Shown here: piece by piece, positions 45,295 to 53,511 of the stretch
How the letters are laid out: each line of letters starts with the position of its first letter
Position numbering within the stretch: the first letter of the stretch is position 1
Assembly (NCBI GenBank): GCA_015056145.1
Contig: SVGY01000001.1
Location: 62,001-126,000 of the forward strand
DNA length: 64,000 nucleotides
Source of the DNA: Clostridiales bacterium
GTDB lineage: Bacteria; Bacillota; Clostridia; Christensenellales; Aristaeellaceae
Direction: 5' to 3'
The notes under the pieces: generated by a model
Database searches by the model: none
Seen by the model: the letters and a program-made list of their open reading frames with translations, nothing else
Told to the model about the DNA's origin: nothing
Program-made: the position numbers and the translations under genes

Positions 45295-45844
45295 GCTGTT
45301 TTTCTGTTTTATGGAAATCGGGCTGATGAGCATCGGCGGCGGCTATGTTGCCATGCCTCTGATACAGTCCCAGACCGTCACACGCTATCATTGGCTCACC
45401 ATGGGTGAGTTTGCCGACCTTGTAACCATTGCGGAGATGACCCCCGGGCCCATCGGCATCAATGCTGCAACCTTTGTTGGCATGAGGCTTTCCGGCATTC
45501 CCGGAGCTATCGTAGCCTCGCTGGGATTTATCACCCCATCCACGGTGATCGTTTCCCTGCTTGCCCTGCTGTACACACGTTACAAACATATGCCTGCCCT
45601 CAAGGCTGTGCTGAAAAGCCTGAAACCCGTTGTGGTTGCCATGATCGCCTCCGCAGGGATAAAGCTGTTTCTGCAGGTCGCTTTTGGCGGGGAGGCCGCA
45701 AGTTTTGCCCACGTCGATTACGCCGGGCTGATCCTTTTTGCTTCTGCGCTGGTGGTTTTGAGAAAATGGAAACCAAGCCCCATTCTGGTTCTGCTACTTT
45801 GCGGAGTGGCAGGGCTTGGCCTCGGCCTTTTGGGAATATACTGA
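45284..45844 (+). CDS. Chromate transporter family protein, second half
   Basis: 186 residues from ATG 45284, with AAGGAGG upstream. Second CHR domain: IGLMSIGGGYVAMPLIQSQ, TIAEMTPGPIGINAATFVG, and SGIPGAIVASLGFITPSTVIVSLLA. Five to six membrane helices. Partner of the preceding short CHR protein. Followed by a strong terminator. Confidence 0.88.
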   Translation: MLTKLFFCFMEIGLMSIGGGYVAMPLIQSQTVTRYHWLTMGEFADLVTIAEMTPGPIGINAATFVGMRLSGIPGAIVASLGFITPSTVIVSLLALLYTRYKHMPALKAVLKSLKPVVVAMIASAGIKLFLQVAFGGEAASFAHVDYAGLILFASALVVLRKWKPSPILVLLLCGVAGLGLGLLGIY

Positions 45845-45851
45845 ACACACA

Positions 45852-45883
45852 AAAACAGGGCTGCATAAAAGCAGCCCTGTTTT
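45852..45883. terminator. Bidirectional terminator after the chromate-type transporter genes
   Basis: 13-bp stem AAAACAGGGCTGC (45852-45864) / GCAGCCCTGTTTT (45871-45883). T-rich on both strands, so it also suits the convergent P-loop gene. Confidence 0.88.
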
Positions 45884-45921
45884 ATGGTTAACCTGAGATG
45901 CGGCACAGGCCGCAAAGCGGT

Positions 45922-46332
45922 TTAGATGACGTACTTGGCAATGAATTCCGGCAGGTCTGCGGGATCTTCGCTGACGGAAATCACAAAATCGACGCTGTGC
46001 TTCTCGCTGAGCTTGGCAAGGCGGTCGAACATCCACTCGGTGGAAGCCAGATCGGCCTTGATGAGCTTCTTGAAAGCATCGATGAAGATGAGACCCAGGT
46101 CGAAGTTCTGGGCGACCACACCGAGGATCAGGCCCATGAACATCTGGTCGTTGGCAATTTCGTATTCGCCTGCGTTGATGAAGCGGACTTCGTGACGCAG
46201 GTCATACATGTAGCGGTTGTCATCGTCGATAAATACGATGTCGTGTCTGGAATCCTTGCTCGCAGTATTAGCGAGATCAATAATGCGCTTGGTCTTACCC
46301 GAGCCTTTCTTGCCGGCAATCACCTGAATCAA
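45922..46332 (-). CDS. Small P-loop NTPase of unknown function
   Basis: 136 residues from TTG 46332, chosen because AAAGGAGG sits 8 bp upstream. Walker A is GKKGSGKT at residues 7-14; IVFIDDDNRYMYDL and FDLGLIFIDAFKKLI are Walker-B-like strands. The rest is a compact alpha/beta fold ending DFVISVSEDPADLPEFIAKYVI, which resembles the end of a RecA-type core. No partner domain. It is driven by a near-consensus promoter, suggesting high expression. Function not recognised. Confidence 0.75.
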   Translation of the reverse strand: MIQVIAGKKGSGKTKRIIDLANTASKDSRHDIVFIDDDNRYMYDLRHEVRFINAGEYEIANDQMFMGLILGVVAQNFDLGLIFIDAFKKLIKADLASTEWMFDRLAKLSEKHSVDFVISVSEDPADLPEFIAKYVI

Positions 46333-46403
46333 TGGTAACGCCTCCTTTTCTATTTTTGGAACACATTTGCGAAGATGCTGCACTGCACCTTCTTTACGAA
46401 ATT

Positions 46404-46432
46404 ATTATACATGATTTTCGGAAGAATATCAA
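46404..46432 (-). promoter_or_regulatory. Strong promoter of the P-loop NTPase gene
   Basis: Minus-strand -35 TTGATA (46427-46432), 17-bp spacer, perfect -10 TATAAT (46404-46409). Confidence 0.8.
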
Positions 46433-46472
46433 CTTAAATGCTGTACTTTCTTATGAACAAACCGTAAATCCT

Positions 46473-49400
46473 TTATTCTGATTGGTTTTCAAGCATCAAT
46501 CGCATATCGTCCATGCCCAGGTTTTCGATTTCCCGGAAACAGGCATCCTGTTTTTCCGGCTCAAAATGGCACACATTCCGGTAATCGCAATATTCACAGG
46601 GAATGCGTGTTTCTTCTTTAACCGGCAGGATTTCCGTATGCCCGCCAAGCATCTGGTCGGCAAGCTCCACCGCCATTTCCCGGGCGTGACGCATCAGCGC
46701 CTGCATCTGGCTGAGGGTGAGGGCCTTGGCATCCTTTTTGAGCTCGCCATTTTTCAAAACCACAGGCGATATCACGCAGGGATCTTCTCCCCGATCAGTG
46801 GCTTCCAGCATTTCCACATCATAAAGGGTTATGCCCTTGAGACGGAAAATCTTTCGCATTTGCTTTTCCACCACATGGGCTGCATCCGCTGTGGTTTCCA
46901 CCAGGGGATCATCCACATAGAAGTAAAATGCGCCTGCGGGCTTTGCTCCGGGCGTTGCGGAGGTGCATACATCCAGATACAGCAGCAATTGCAATTGCAG
47001 GCCCCACCAGGTGCGGGTTGCTTCCAGATCCTGATGGGAGGATTTGTAATCGATAACCCGGAGGTAAGTGCTGTCCTCATGATCATAGCGGTCCACCCGG
47101 TCAATGCGGCCCCTGAGCATTACCTCCCGCCCATCCGGAAGTACCAGCACAATGGGTGGCAAGCCATGTTCGTAGCCAAAGCCGATCTCTGTCTGTTCAA
47201 TGCGGAAGCTGCCGGCCTTCAACTGACGGGTGATAACCTCGCCTGCACGGTGGATAGCGTTTTTCGCCAGTTCAAACCGGGCCAGGTTCCGCTCGCCATC
47301 CCCCATGGGGCCATTAAGGATCTCGTCGCAGAGTGGCTCCATAGCTTCCTGGGCAAGAGCTTGCACCCGTTCCTCGGATACATCCGGATAGTTGCTTTCT
47401 TTTTTGGCAAGCCGGGCAAAATTGCTGAGGGCAGCGTGGTAAAAAACGCCTGTATCCAGCGGATTTACCTTCCATTCCCTGAGAACCTGCGGACGGATGC
47501 CGTAATTGAGATAATGTTTGAAAGGGCAGCGGGCAAAATCCTCGAGGCGACTGATGGAAAGGGTTTCATCGCCATAAAGGGCCCGGGCTGATTCCGGACT
47601 GATGGGCCGGGACTGGCCGCCGTACTGAAGGGCCCTGAGCAGGTTCATGGCAGCTGGGGCAGTGTTTTCGTTGCCAGCCAGCCTGCGCAACTGTTCACGC
47701 TGCCTTGGCGAAAGGGCTGTGCCTGCCAGACCATCCACCTGGGCACGAAGCTGCACAGACATCTCTGCCAGCGCCTGCACCGATGAGACAGGAAGCTCTT
47801 CCTCAGGAACCGGAGACTGCATCAGCGGCACACTAAAAAGCTCCGACAATTCCTTTAGCACATTCAGCTGCCGGAGGGCTCTGCCGTCCACAGAGGTTTT
47901 GGCATAGCTGAGAAACAGATATTTTTCCGGCAAAGTCATAGCCCGCTTCAAATCCAGACGTGCAAAAAGGTTTCTGCTCTGGTCGGTCATACCAAGGAAG
48001 CAGCCTGTTTTCTCCTGTGCCTCCTCCCGCTCCTCAGCGGTCAGCAGGCTCTGGGTTTCCCGGATGAGCACGCCATCATTAAGCCCCAGCAGAAATACCG
48101 CTTCCATATCCTCCGCAAGGGAATGGCCCAGTATGCCCACATGCAGCATGTTGCCCGCGGGAGGCAGCGCACCAAGTGACAGAGCGGAAAACCCGCATTC
48201 CATACGGGTGGCAATGTGTTTGAGGGGAATACGGGATTGTTCGCTGAGCCGCACCATCTGATCCATCAGTTGAAGCGTTACCTGCCACACCTGGCTGTTC
48301 TGGTTAGCCCGGGTCATGAGGCCAAGCTGCATCAGTCTTTCTTCCTCATCCAAAAGAAGCTGGTATGCGTTCACATCCTCCAGCAGACGGAAAACGGCTG
48401 TCATGGAGGCAGCTGCACTGCGGGCCTGTACAAGGCCATCCCTCATGCGCTGCACGGGTTCGATGAGCTTTTGGCGGCTCAGCTCGCAGCGTTCCCTGAG
48501 GGCAGCATCCTCGCCACGGGTAAAGGGGCTGAGCCAGCGGGCACGGTTTATTCCGCAGGTAAAAATATAGTTTTCCAGCTCGCAGCACTCATCGTAGGAA
48601 AGGGGCGAAAAGCCGCTCTTCATCATGCCCAGCACATCCCGGTTCTGCCAGCCGTCGGCAGCCGCCTTCAGGGCGCAGAGCAGGTAGCGCACAAGTCCAT
48701 GAGATGTGGCCGCCAGCTTTTCGTCAGTATAGAAGGGAATTCCACTGTCCCGAAGCGCCGCAGGCATGGCAAAATCATAGCCCTGACCATCGGGATAAAG
48801 TACGGCGATCTTTTCGATGGGAGTACCTTCCTTTAAAAGGCGCATGATCTGCCTTGTTACCAAAGTAGCTTCCTCATAAGGACTGATGCCGCTGAAAAGG
48901 AAAATGTTGCTCTGGGCCTTTTCGTAAGGCTTTGGCGAAAGCACAAAAAGGCTTTTTTCCAGATAACGGATAGCCTCTGCGTTTTTCTCCGGCGCATCTG
49001 CCAAGGGGCAGAGCACAGCATCCATGCCATTATCCACCAGCATCCGGGTGAAACGGCCCACACCCTGGCGGATGGGCAGGAACAGCTCCCCGTCGCTGGC
49101 GGATTCCCCGTCCCACATCAATGCAACGCTGAGACTCTCCGCAAGGGGAGCAGCGGCGCACAGCAGATGCATCAACTGGTCCGGCAAGGTATCAAAGCCA
49201 TAAACATACAGGTGTTTGCCAGAAAGATAGCGGCTTTTTTCCAGCCTGGCTGCAACATACACCAGCTGATCCTCGCTGTCGCTGAAGCGCTGATTGAGTA
49301 CCGTTTCGTACTGAGCATAGATCACAGCTACATCCAGGAGTTTCTCACGGCTGATGCCCTTTGGCAGCGAAGATGCATATTCAGAAAGCATTTCCGGGCT

Positions 49401-49799
49401 CATTCCACCACGTTTCAGGTCGGTGATGAGGGCGGAAGTTTTCTCCACAAATCCCCGCCTGAGGCTCACGGAGCCGTAGTAGCCCAGCTTGTCTTCAAGT
49501 TTTTCCAGCGCAAGGCTTACAGCCATACGTCTTCCCGCTGCACTGAGAGGCTCCCGCTTATCCCGGCCTGCCGCTTCAAGCACACGCTCGTACATGCGGG
49601 AGGGACTCAAAACATCCACATGGAAAAAACCCTGCAAATTCAGGCTGTCCATAAGCCGTCGTTCCATTTCCAGGGTGAGCTGCTCCGGCACCAGCAATAT
49701 GGCGTTTTCCTCTTTGTCGATATGGTTTTTCAGCAATGCAAACAGGGGCGCAAGAAGCCTGTGGGGTCTTGCTGTGAGAATGCGAACTTTTCCCTTCAT
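46473..49799 (-). CDS. addB: Helicase-exonuclease subunit AddB (RexB-like)
   Basis: 1108 residues, the usual size. Helicase-like N-terminal region (ILLVPEQLTLEMERRLMD, LSPSRMYERVLEAAG) and C-terminal PD-(D/E)XK nuclease with YLRVIDYKSSHQDLE and GLQLQLLLYLD. The iron-sulfur Cys set is visible: FARCPFKHYLNYG and C-EY-C-DYRNV-C. The N-terminal Walker A found in many AddB proteins is missing (RILTARPHRLLAPLF instead), as in streptococcal RexB. With AddA it processes double-strand breaks, but addA is not adjacent. RBS AAAGGAGG. Confidence 0.9.
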   Translation of the reverse strand: MKGKVRILTARPHRLLAPLFALLKNHIDKEENAILLVPEQLTLEMERRLMDSLNLQGFFHVDVLSPSRMYERVLEAAGRDKREPLSAAGRRMAVSLALEKLEDKLGYYGSVSLRRGFVEKTSALITDLKRGGMSPEMLSEYASSLPKGISREKLLDVAVIYAQYETVLNQRFSDSEDQLVYVAARLEKSRYLSGKHLYVYGFDTLPDQLMHLLCAAAPLAESLSVALMWDGESASDGELFLPIRQGVGRFTRMLVDNGMDAVLCPLADAPEKNAEAIRYLEKSLFVLSPKPYEKAQSNIFLFSGISPYEEATLVTRQIMRLLKEGTPIEKIAVLYPDGQGYDFAMPAALRDSGIPFYTDEKLAATSHGLVRYLLCALKAAADGWQNRDVLGMMKSGFSPLSYDECCELENYIFTCGINRARWLSPFTRGEDAALRERCELSRQKLIEPVQRMRDGLVQARSAAASMTAVFRLLEDVNAYQLLLDEEERLMQLGLMTRANQNSQVWQVTLQLMDQMVRLSEQSRIPLKHIATRMECGFSALSLGALPPAGNMLHVGILGHSLAEDMEAVFLLGLNDGVLIRETQSLLTAEEREEAQEKTGCFLGMTDQSRNLFARLDLKRAMTLPEKYLFLSYAKTSVDGRALRQLNVLKELSELFSVPLMQSPVPEEELPVSSVQALAEMSVQLRAQVDGLAGTALSPRQREQLRRLAGNENTAPAAMNLLRALQYGGQSRPISPESARALYGDETLSISRLEDFARCPFKHYLNYGIRPQVLREWKVNPLDTGVFYHAALSNFARLAKKESNYPDVSEERVQALAQEAMEPLCDEILNGPMGDGERNLARFELAKNAIHRAGEVITRQLKAGSFRIEQTEIGFGYEHGLPPIVLVLPDGREVMLRGRIDRVDRYDHEDSTYLRVIDYKSSHQDLEATRTWWGLQLQLLLYLDVCTSATPGAKPAGAFYFYVDDPLVETTADAAHVVEKQMRKIFRLKGITLYDVEMLEATDRGEDPCVISPVVLKNGELKKDAKALTLSQMQALMRHAREMAVELADQMLGGHTEILPVKEETRIPCEYCDYRNVCHFEPEKQDACFREIENLGMDDMRLMLENQSE

Positions 49800-49820
49800 G
49801 GAAAAGCCTCCTTTGGCAGG

Positions 49821-49856
49821 CCGGAGATTGCAACCTCCGGCGCTTCATGGTATGAT
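49821..49856 (+). promoter_or_regulatory. Promoter of mnmE with overlapping inverted repeat
   Basis: -35 TTGCAA (49828-49833), 17-bp spacer, extended -10 TGGTATGAT ending 49856. The repeat CCGGAG-N8-CTCCGG (49821-49840) brackets the -35. Confidence 0.65.
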
Positions 49857-49882
49857 AACACGGTGGAAAGGAAGGATGAACC

Positions 49883-51232
49883 ATGGCTGAGACCATTGTT
49901 GGAATTGCCACAGCCCGGGGCGAAGGCGGCATCGCCATCCTCCGCATCAGCGGAGAGAATGCTATCGGGCTGTTTGAAAAAGTATTCACCCCTGCCGGGA
50001 AAAAGCCTCCCTACGAAAGCCACCGGCTGATGTACGGCCATGTGATGGATGGCGAAACCGTCATCGACGAGGCCATGGGCGTGGTGATGCACGGCCCCCG
50101 CACCTACACCCGGGAGGATGTTTGCGAACTGCACACCCACGGCGGAGAAATTGCTGCCGCCCTTACGATGAAGCTGCTGATCCGTCACGGCGCAAGGCCT
50201 GCAGAAGCGGGCGAATTTACCCGCCGCGCTTTTATGAACGGACGGCTGGACCTTTCCCAGGCTGAAGCGGTGATGGGCGTGATATCGGCCCAGTCTGCCG
50301 CAGCGCTGAAGGCGGAACAATTGCAGCTTTCCGGCGGCCAGAGCCAGTTTATCCTCAAGGCCCAGGAAGAGCTGACCATGCTGCTAAGCGGGCTGGAAGC
50401 CCACATCGATTACCCCGACGAGATCGACGAGGACGAAGCTCTGGCAGGCCTTGAGCAAGGGCTTGAAAACCTTGCCCGGCGTCTTGAAGGAGCCATTGAC
50501 GAACGCAGCGCACGCATACTGCGCCAGGGGCTCCGGGTGGCGTTGCTGGGCCGACCCAACGCAGGGAAAAGCACCCTTTTCAACGCCCTGCTGGGCGAGG
50601 AAAAGGCCATCGTCACCAACATTCCCGGCACCACCCGGGACGTGCTGGAGGATCATTTTACGCTGGATGGCGTCAACATTATCCTTTCCGATACCGCCGG
50701 CCTCAGAGAAAGCGAGGATGTGGTGGAACAAATCGGCGTTGAAAGGGCCATGAAAGCCCTCCGCCAGGCTGACGCAGCACTGCTGCTGGTGGATGCTGGC
50801 CAGCCGCCCCAAAAAGAGGATATAGAATTATTCCACATGGACATGCCTTGTCCCTGCGCCGTATTGATGAGCAAACAGGATACAGAGGTCCTTTTTTCCA
50901 GGGAAGATGCGCAAGAGCTTGGCGCAAACGGGCCGTTCATCCCTGTATCCGCAAAAACCGGCGAAGGCCTGGAGGATGTGAAGGCTTTCCTCCGGCAGTT
51001 TATCGGCATGCCGGAGCAGATGCAGCTTACCCAGGAGCGTCACATGCTTCTGGCAAGAGAGGCGCTGGAAAAGCTCCGTCAGGCCAAAGAAACCCTTGCC
51101 TGCGATGCTCCGCTGGATATGGCGGCCATCGATATGCACGAAGCACTGTATATTCTGGGACGCATCACAGGCGAAAGCGTGGATGAAAAGCTGCTGGACG
51201 ATATTTTTTCCAGATTCTGCGTAGGCAAATAA
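49883..51232 (+). CDS. mnmE: tRNA uridine-5-carboxymethylaminomethyl modification GTPase MnmE
   Basis: 449 residues. N-terminal folate-binding domain (TIVGIATARGEGGIAILRISG), central helices, and an inserted G domain: Walker A LLGRPNAGKSTLFNAL, G2 IPGTTRD, G3 DTAGLRE, G4 region MSKQD. The C-terminal FSRFCVGK has the catalytic Cys. With MnmG it makes cmnm5U34 in tRNAs. Usually it lies downstream of yidC-jag near the origin; here it is beside addB, 13 kb away. Confidence 0.97.
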   Translation: MAETIVGIATARGEGGIAILRISGENAIGLFEKVFTPAGKKPPYESHRLMYGHVMDGETVIDEAMGVVMHGPRTYTREDVCELHTHGGEIAAALTMKLLIRHGARPAEAGEFTRRAFMNGRLDLSQAEAVMGVISAQSAAALKAEQLQLSGGQSQFILKAQEELTMLLSGLEAHIDYPDEIDEDEALAGLEQGLENLARRLEGAIDERSARILRQGLRVALLGRPNAGKSTLFNALLGEEKAIVTNIPGTTRDVLEDHFTLDGVNIILSDTAGLRESEDVVEQIGVERAMKALRQADAALLLVDAGQPPQKEDIELFHMDMPCPCAVLMSKQDTEVLFSREDAQELGANGPFIPVSAKTGEGLEDVKAFLRQFIGMPEQMQLTQERHMLLAREALEKLRQAKETLACDAPLDMAAIDMHEALYILGRITGESVDEKLLDDIFSRFCVGK

Positions 51233-51245
51233 TGAATGTACAAAA

Positions 51246-51282
51246 AGAAAGGGCTGCAAGCGTTATGCTCGCAGCCTTTTTA
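51246..51282. terminator. Bidirectional terminator between mnmE and barstar
   Basis: AAAGGGCTGC (51248-51257) / GCAGCCTTTT (51271-51280); T-runs on both strands. Confidence 0.85.
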
Positions 51283-51286
51283 TTGA

Positions 51287-51562
51287 TCAGGCTTCTTCAA
51301 AACGAACGGTGAGATGATAATTCTCCGTGGCCGCATCCTGGAACACACGCTTTACACGGGGCAGGTACCCCTCCATGGCGCCCTTGGGCTGAGCGGGAGT
51401 AACCACGGTCAGGCTCAGTTCGCTGGTGTTGCTGGTAAGCTCATCGTGGAGAGCATCCAAATTGGCGCCGTAGTAGAAGGGGAAGCTCAGAGTTTCCTTG
51501 ATGTAGCTGTGCAGGGAAATCTTATCTTCAAACTGGGTCAGATCAAGACGGATCTCATTCAT
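51287..51562 (-). CDS. Barstar-family ribonuclease inhibitor
   Basis: 91 residues, close to barstar (about 90). Matching features are the N-terminal strand IRLDLTQFEDKISLHSYIKETL, the inhibitory helix FPFYYGANLDALHDELTS and the C-terminal strand LTVRFEEA. It would block the secreted RNase encoded upstream while it is still in the producer's cytoplasm. Start overlaps the RNase stop codon by 4 bp (ATGA), the usual layout for coupled toxin and antidote. Confidence 0.92.
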   Translation of the reverse strand: MNEIRLDLTQFEDKISLHSYIKETLSFPFYYGANLDALHDELTSNTSELSLTVVTPAQPKGAMEGYLPRVKRVFQDAATENYHLTVRFEEA

Positions 51563-52113
51563 GCGGCGTCATCCTCCATGGTTTCTTCCAGATTGGCGGG
51601 GTTTTCCAGTTCCATTTCCACAATGATCTCCACGAAGGTCTCGTAATGATCCTCGGTGTAGTAAATACGCATGGGATCCTCGTTGGAGAAAACGATGCGC
51701 TGAGCGTTGCGGTAGGTACCGTCAAAATCGATATCGCATTCGGTGTAGCGGATTTTGTCGCCTTCGGGCAGCAGGCCTTCGTAGTTGCCAAAAAAGTTGC
51801 CGCCGATGGAGCAGCCGGGAGCCACTTCGCCCAGATTGCCCCAGGAGCTTACCCAGCCCAGATCCTCAGCGTCGTTCTTGGTGAGGTAGTTGCTGGGCAG
51901 ATAGCCGTAAGTAGCCAGATAAACGGCCACTTCTTCCTTGGTGGAATACCAGCCGTCTTCTTCGATTTCATAATCCAGAGCGTAAACGATAAAAGGCTCG
52001 TTTGCGTCGTCTTTTTTATTGTTCTTCTTGGCCATGGCGCCGGTAAGAAGACCGGTCAGGGTAACGAGGATCAGCAGAAAAGCCAGCCAGCGGACAGAAC
52101 GATGGTTCTTCAT
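51559..52113 (-). CDS. Secreted barnase-family ribonuclease
   Basis: 184 residues from ATG 52113, with AGGAG upstream. Signal peptide RWLAFLLILVTLTGLLTGAMA, then a charged linker and a barnase/RNase domain (about 70-175): YLTKNDAEDLGWVSSWGNL, EVAPGCSIGGNFFGNYEG, YTECDIDF (general base Glu), YRNAQRIVFSN (Arg) and EDHYETFVEI (His). All three catalytic residues are present, so it should cut RNA outside the cell. An acidic tail follows the domain. Co-transcribed with barstar. Confidence 0.93.
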   Translation of the reverse strand: MKNHRSVRWLAFLLILVTLTGLLTGAMAKKNNKKDDANEPFIVYALDYEIEEDGWYSTKEEVAVYLATYGYLPSNYLTKNDAEDLGWVSSWGNLGEVAPGCSIGGNFFGNYEGLLPEGDKIRYTECDIDFDGTYRNAQRIVFSNEDPMRIYYTEDHYETFVEIIVEMELENPANLEETMEDDAA

Positions 52114-52199
52114 GAATTGCATTCTCCTTTGCTTGATTGGTAATCTGCGGGCGGTAAACCACGCAGAAAACGGCGCCTCTGATTTATGGCGCAAAGAAT

Positions 52200-52228
52200 A
52201 TTATAGACCCTTCCATTTGGAAATGCAA
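52200..52228 (-). promoter_or_regulatory. Promoter of the barnase/barstar pair
   Basis: Minus-strand -35 TTGCAT (52223-52228), 17-bp spacer, perfect -10 TATAAT (52200-52205). The palindrome AATGCAA-N6-TTGCATT (52222-52241) covers the -35 and may be an operator. Confidence 0.75.
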
Positions 52229-52248
52229 GTTTTGTTGCATTCATTCCA

Positions 52249-52277
52249 TTGCAAAGAAATTATGTCTATGATATGAT
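52249..52277 (+). promoter_or_regulatory. Promoter of the L,D-transpeptidase-DUF1538-PII operon
   Basis: -35 TTGCAA (52249-52254), 17-bp spacer, -10 TATGAT (52272-52277); leader of about 100 nt. Confidence 0.7.
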
Positions 52278-52386
52278 AATATAAGAGGAAAATGGTTTGC
52301 AGGCACCATTTCATGTGTGCAGCACCCGTTTTTTTCCAAACACATTTTTACATTTGACAACTTGCCACACGAAAGGAAATCCTTGT

Positions 52387-53511
52387 ATGAAGCGCTGCCT
52401 GAGTTTTGTTTTGACAGTTCTGCTCCTGCTTTCTTTTTGCACCTTCGCTTCCAGCGATGATCAAAACGGATATGTCATCTCCGAACATCGTTGCGGACGG
52501 GAGCATTGCTACTGGGAAACTCCCATGGATATCACCAATACAGAGGCGGTCTGGGGAATGCTGACCGCTCCCTACATTATGGTACAGGGCGACGGCCGGG
52601 AACAGTTATACCTGTACTCTGAACCCGATGCAGCCAGCACGCCCGTAGGCGAAGTAACCACAGACACCCAGGGCGTACATGTGCTGGAAACCCTGGACAA
52701 CGGCTGGACAAAGGTGGAGTGCTACTCCAGCTCCTTTCACGACAGCAAGGTGGGCGCATGGAACCAGCTGGTGACGGGCTATCTGCCCACGGAACTGCTG
52801 GTGGAATGCACGCCCAACCCTTCTCTGGGCCTTGTGGTGGACAAGCTGAATCAGCGCTTGTATGTGTTTTCAGAGGGCCAGCTTCTGGATGTGCTGGCTG
52901 TTTCCACCGGTTTGCCCAACGAAAAGCAGCCTTACAACGAAACCCGTTCCGGTCAGTACAGAATTACCAGCAAAACAGGCGGTTTCCGCTCTGATGACCT
53001 GTACTGCGCCCTGGCCTTCCGCTTTAACAGCGGTGATCTGGTGCACGAAGTACCCTATGTGGAGCGGGATAACGGAAAGAAATATTACGGGCGCACCGAA
53101 CCCAAGCTGGGTACCAGAGCCAGCCACGGATGCATCCGGGTACAGAGAAAGCGTACCCCCAGCAGCATGAACATGAACTGGCTCTGGAAAAACCTGAAGG
53201 TGGGCAACCCCATCCTTATCTGGGAGGATGCCCCCGGAAGGAGCATCCCCTATCCCGACCCGGAGACGGTTCTTTACTACCGTGCCAAGGATTCGGAGTA
53301 CTACCACCGTTCTCCCGAGTGCTTCAACCGCTACAAGGAAAACTTTCCTACCGATACTTTCCTCTACAGCCAGTTGGACGAGGAACCCTTTGCCTCCCTG
53401 ACCATGTGCAATTATTGCTATCCGCCGCTGCGCAAAGGTGAGATCGACCTGATCAATCAGGCACATCTTCCCGGCGCATCCGTGAGTACCGCTGAGGGCG
53501 ACAATCAGTGA
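52387..53511 (+). CDS. Secreted L,D-transpeptidase with C-terminal zinc-ribbon-like motif
   Basis: 374 residues from ATG 52387 (AAAGGAAA upstream), which gives a clean signal peptide (LSFVLTVLLLLSFCTFA). An SH3-like region (about 60-135, LYLYSEPDAASTPVGEV) comes before the YkuD domain (about 140-285, LGLVVDKLNQRLYVFSEGQLL) with catalytic S246-H-G-C249-IRV. The C-terminus carries H307, C312, C341 and C344 (YYHRSPEC ... MCNYC), a pattern like the Ada-type zinc site. It would form 3-3 cross-links or anchor proteins in the wall. First of three coupled genes; its stop overlaps the GTG of the next. Confidence 0.9.
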   Translation: MKRCLSFVLTVLLLLSFCTFASSDDQNGYVISEHRCGREHCYWETPMDITNTEAVWGMLTAPYIMVQGDGREQLYLYSEPDAASTPVGEVTTDTQGVHVLETLDNGWTKVECYSSSFHDSKVGAWNQLVTGYLPTELLVECTPNPSLGLVVDKLNQRLYVFSEGQLLDVLAVSTGLPNEKQPYNETRSGQYRITSKTGGFRSDDLYCALAFRFNSGDLVHEVPYVERDNGKKYYGRTEPKLGTRASHGCIRVQRKRTPSSMNMNWLWKNLKVGNPILIWEDAPGRSIPYPDPETVLYYRAKDSEYYHRSPECFNRYKENFPTDTFLYSQLDEEPFASLTMCNYCYPPLRKGEIDLINQAHLPGASVSTAEGDNQ

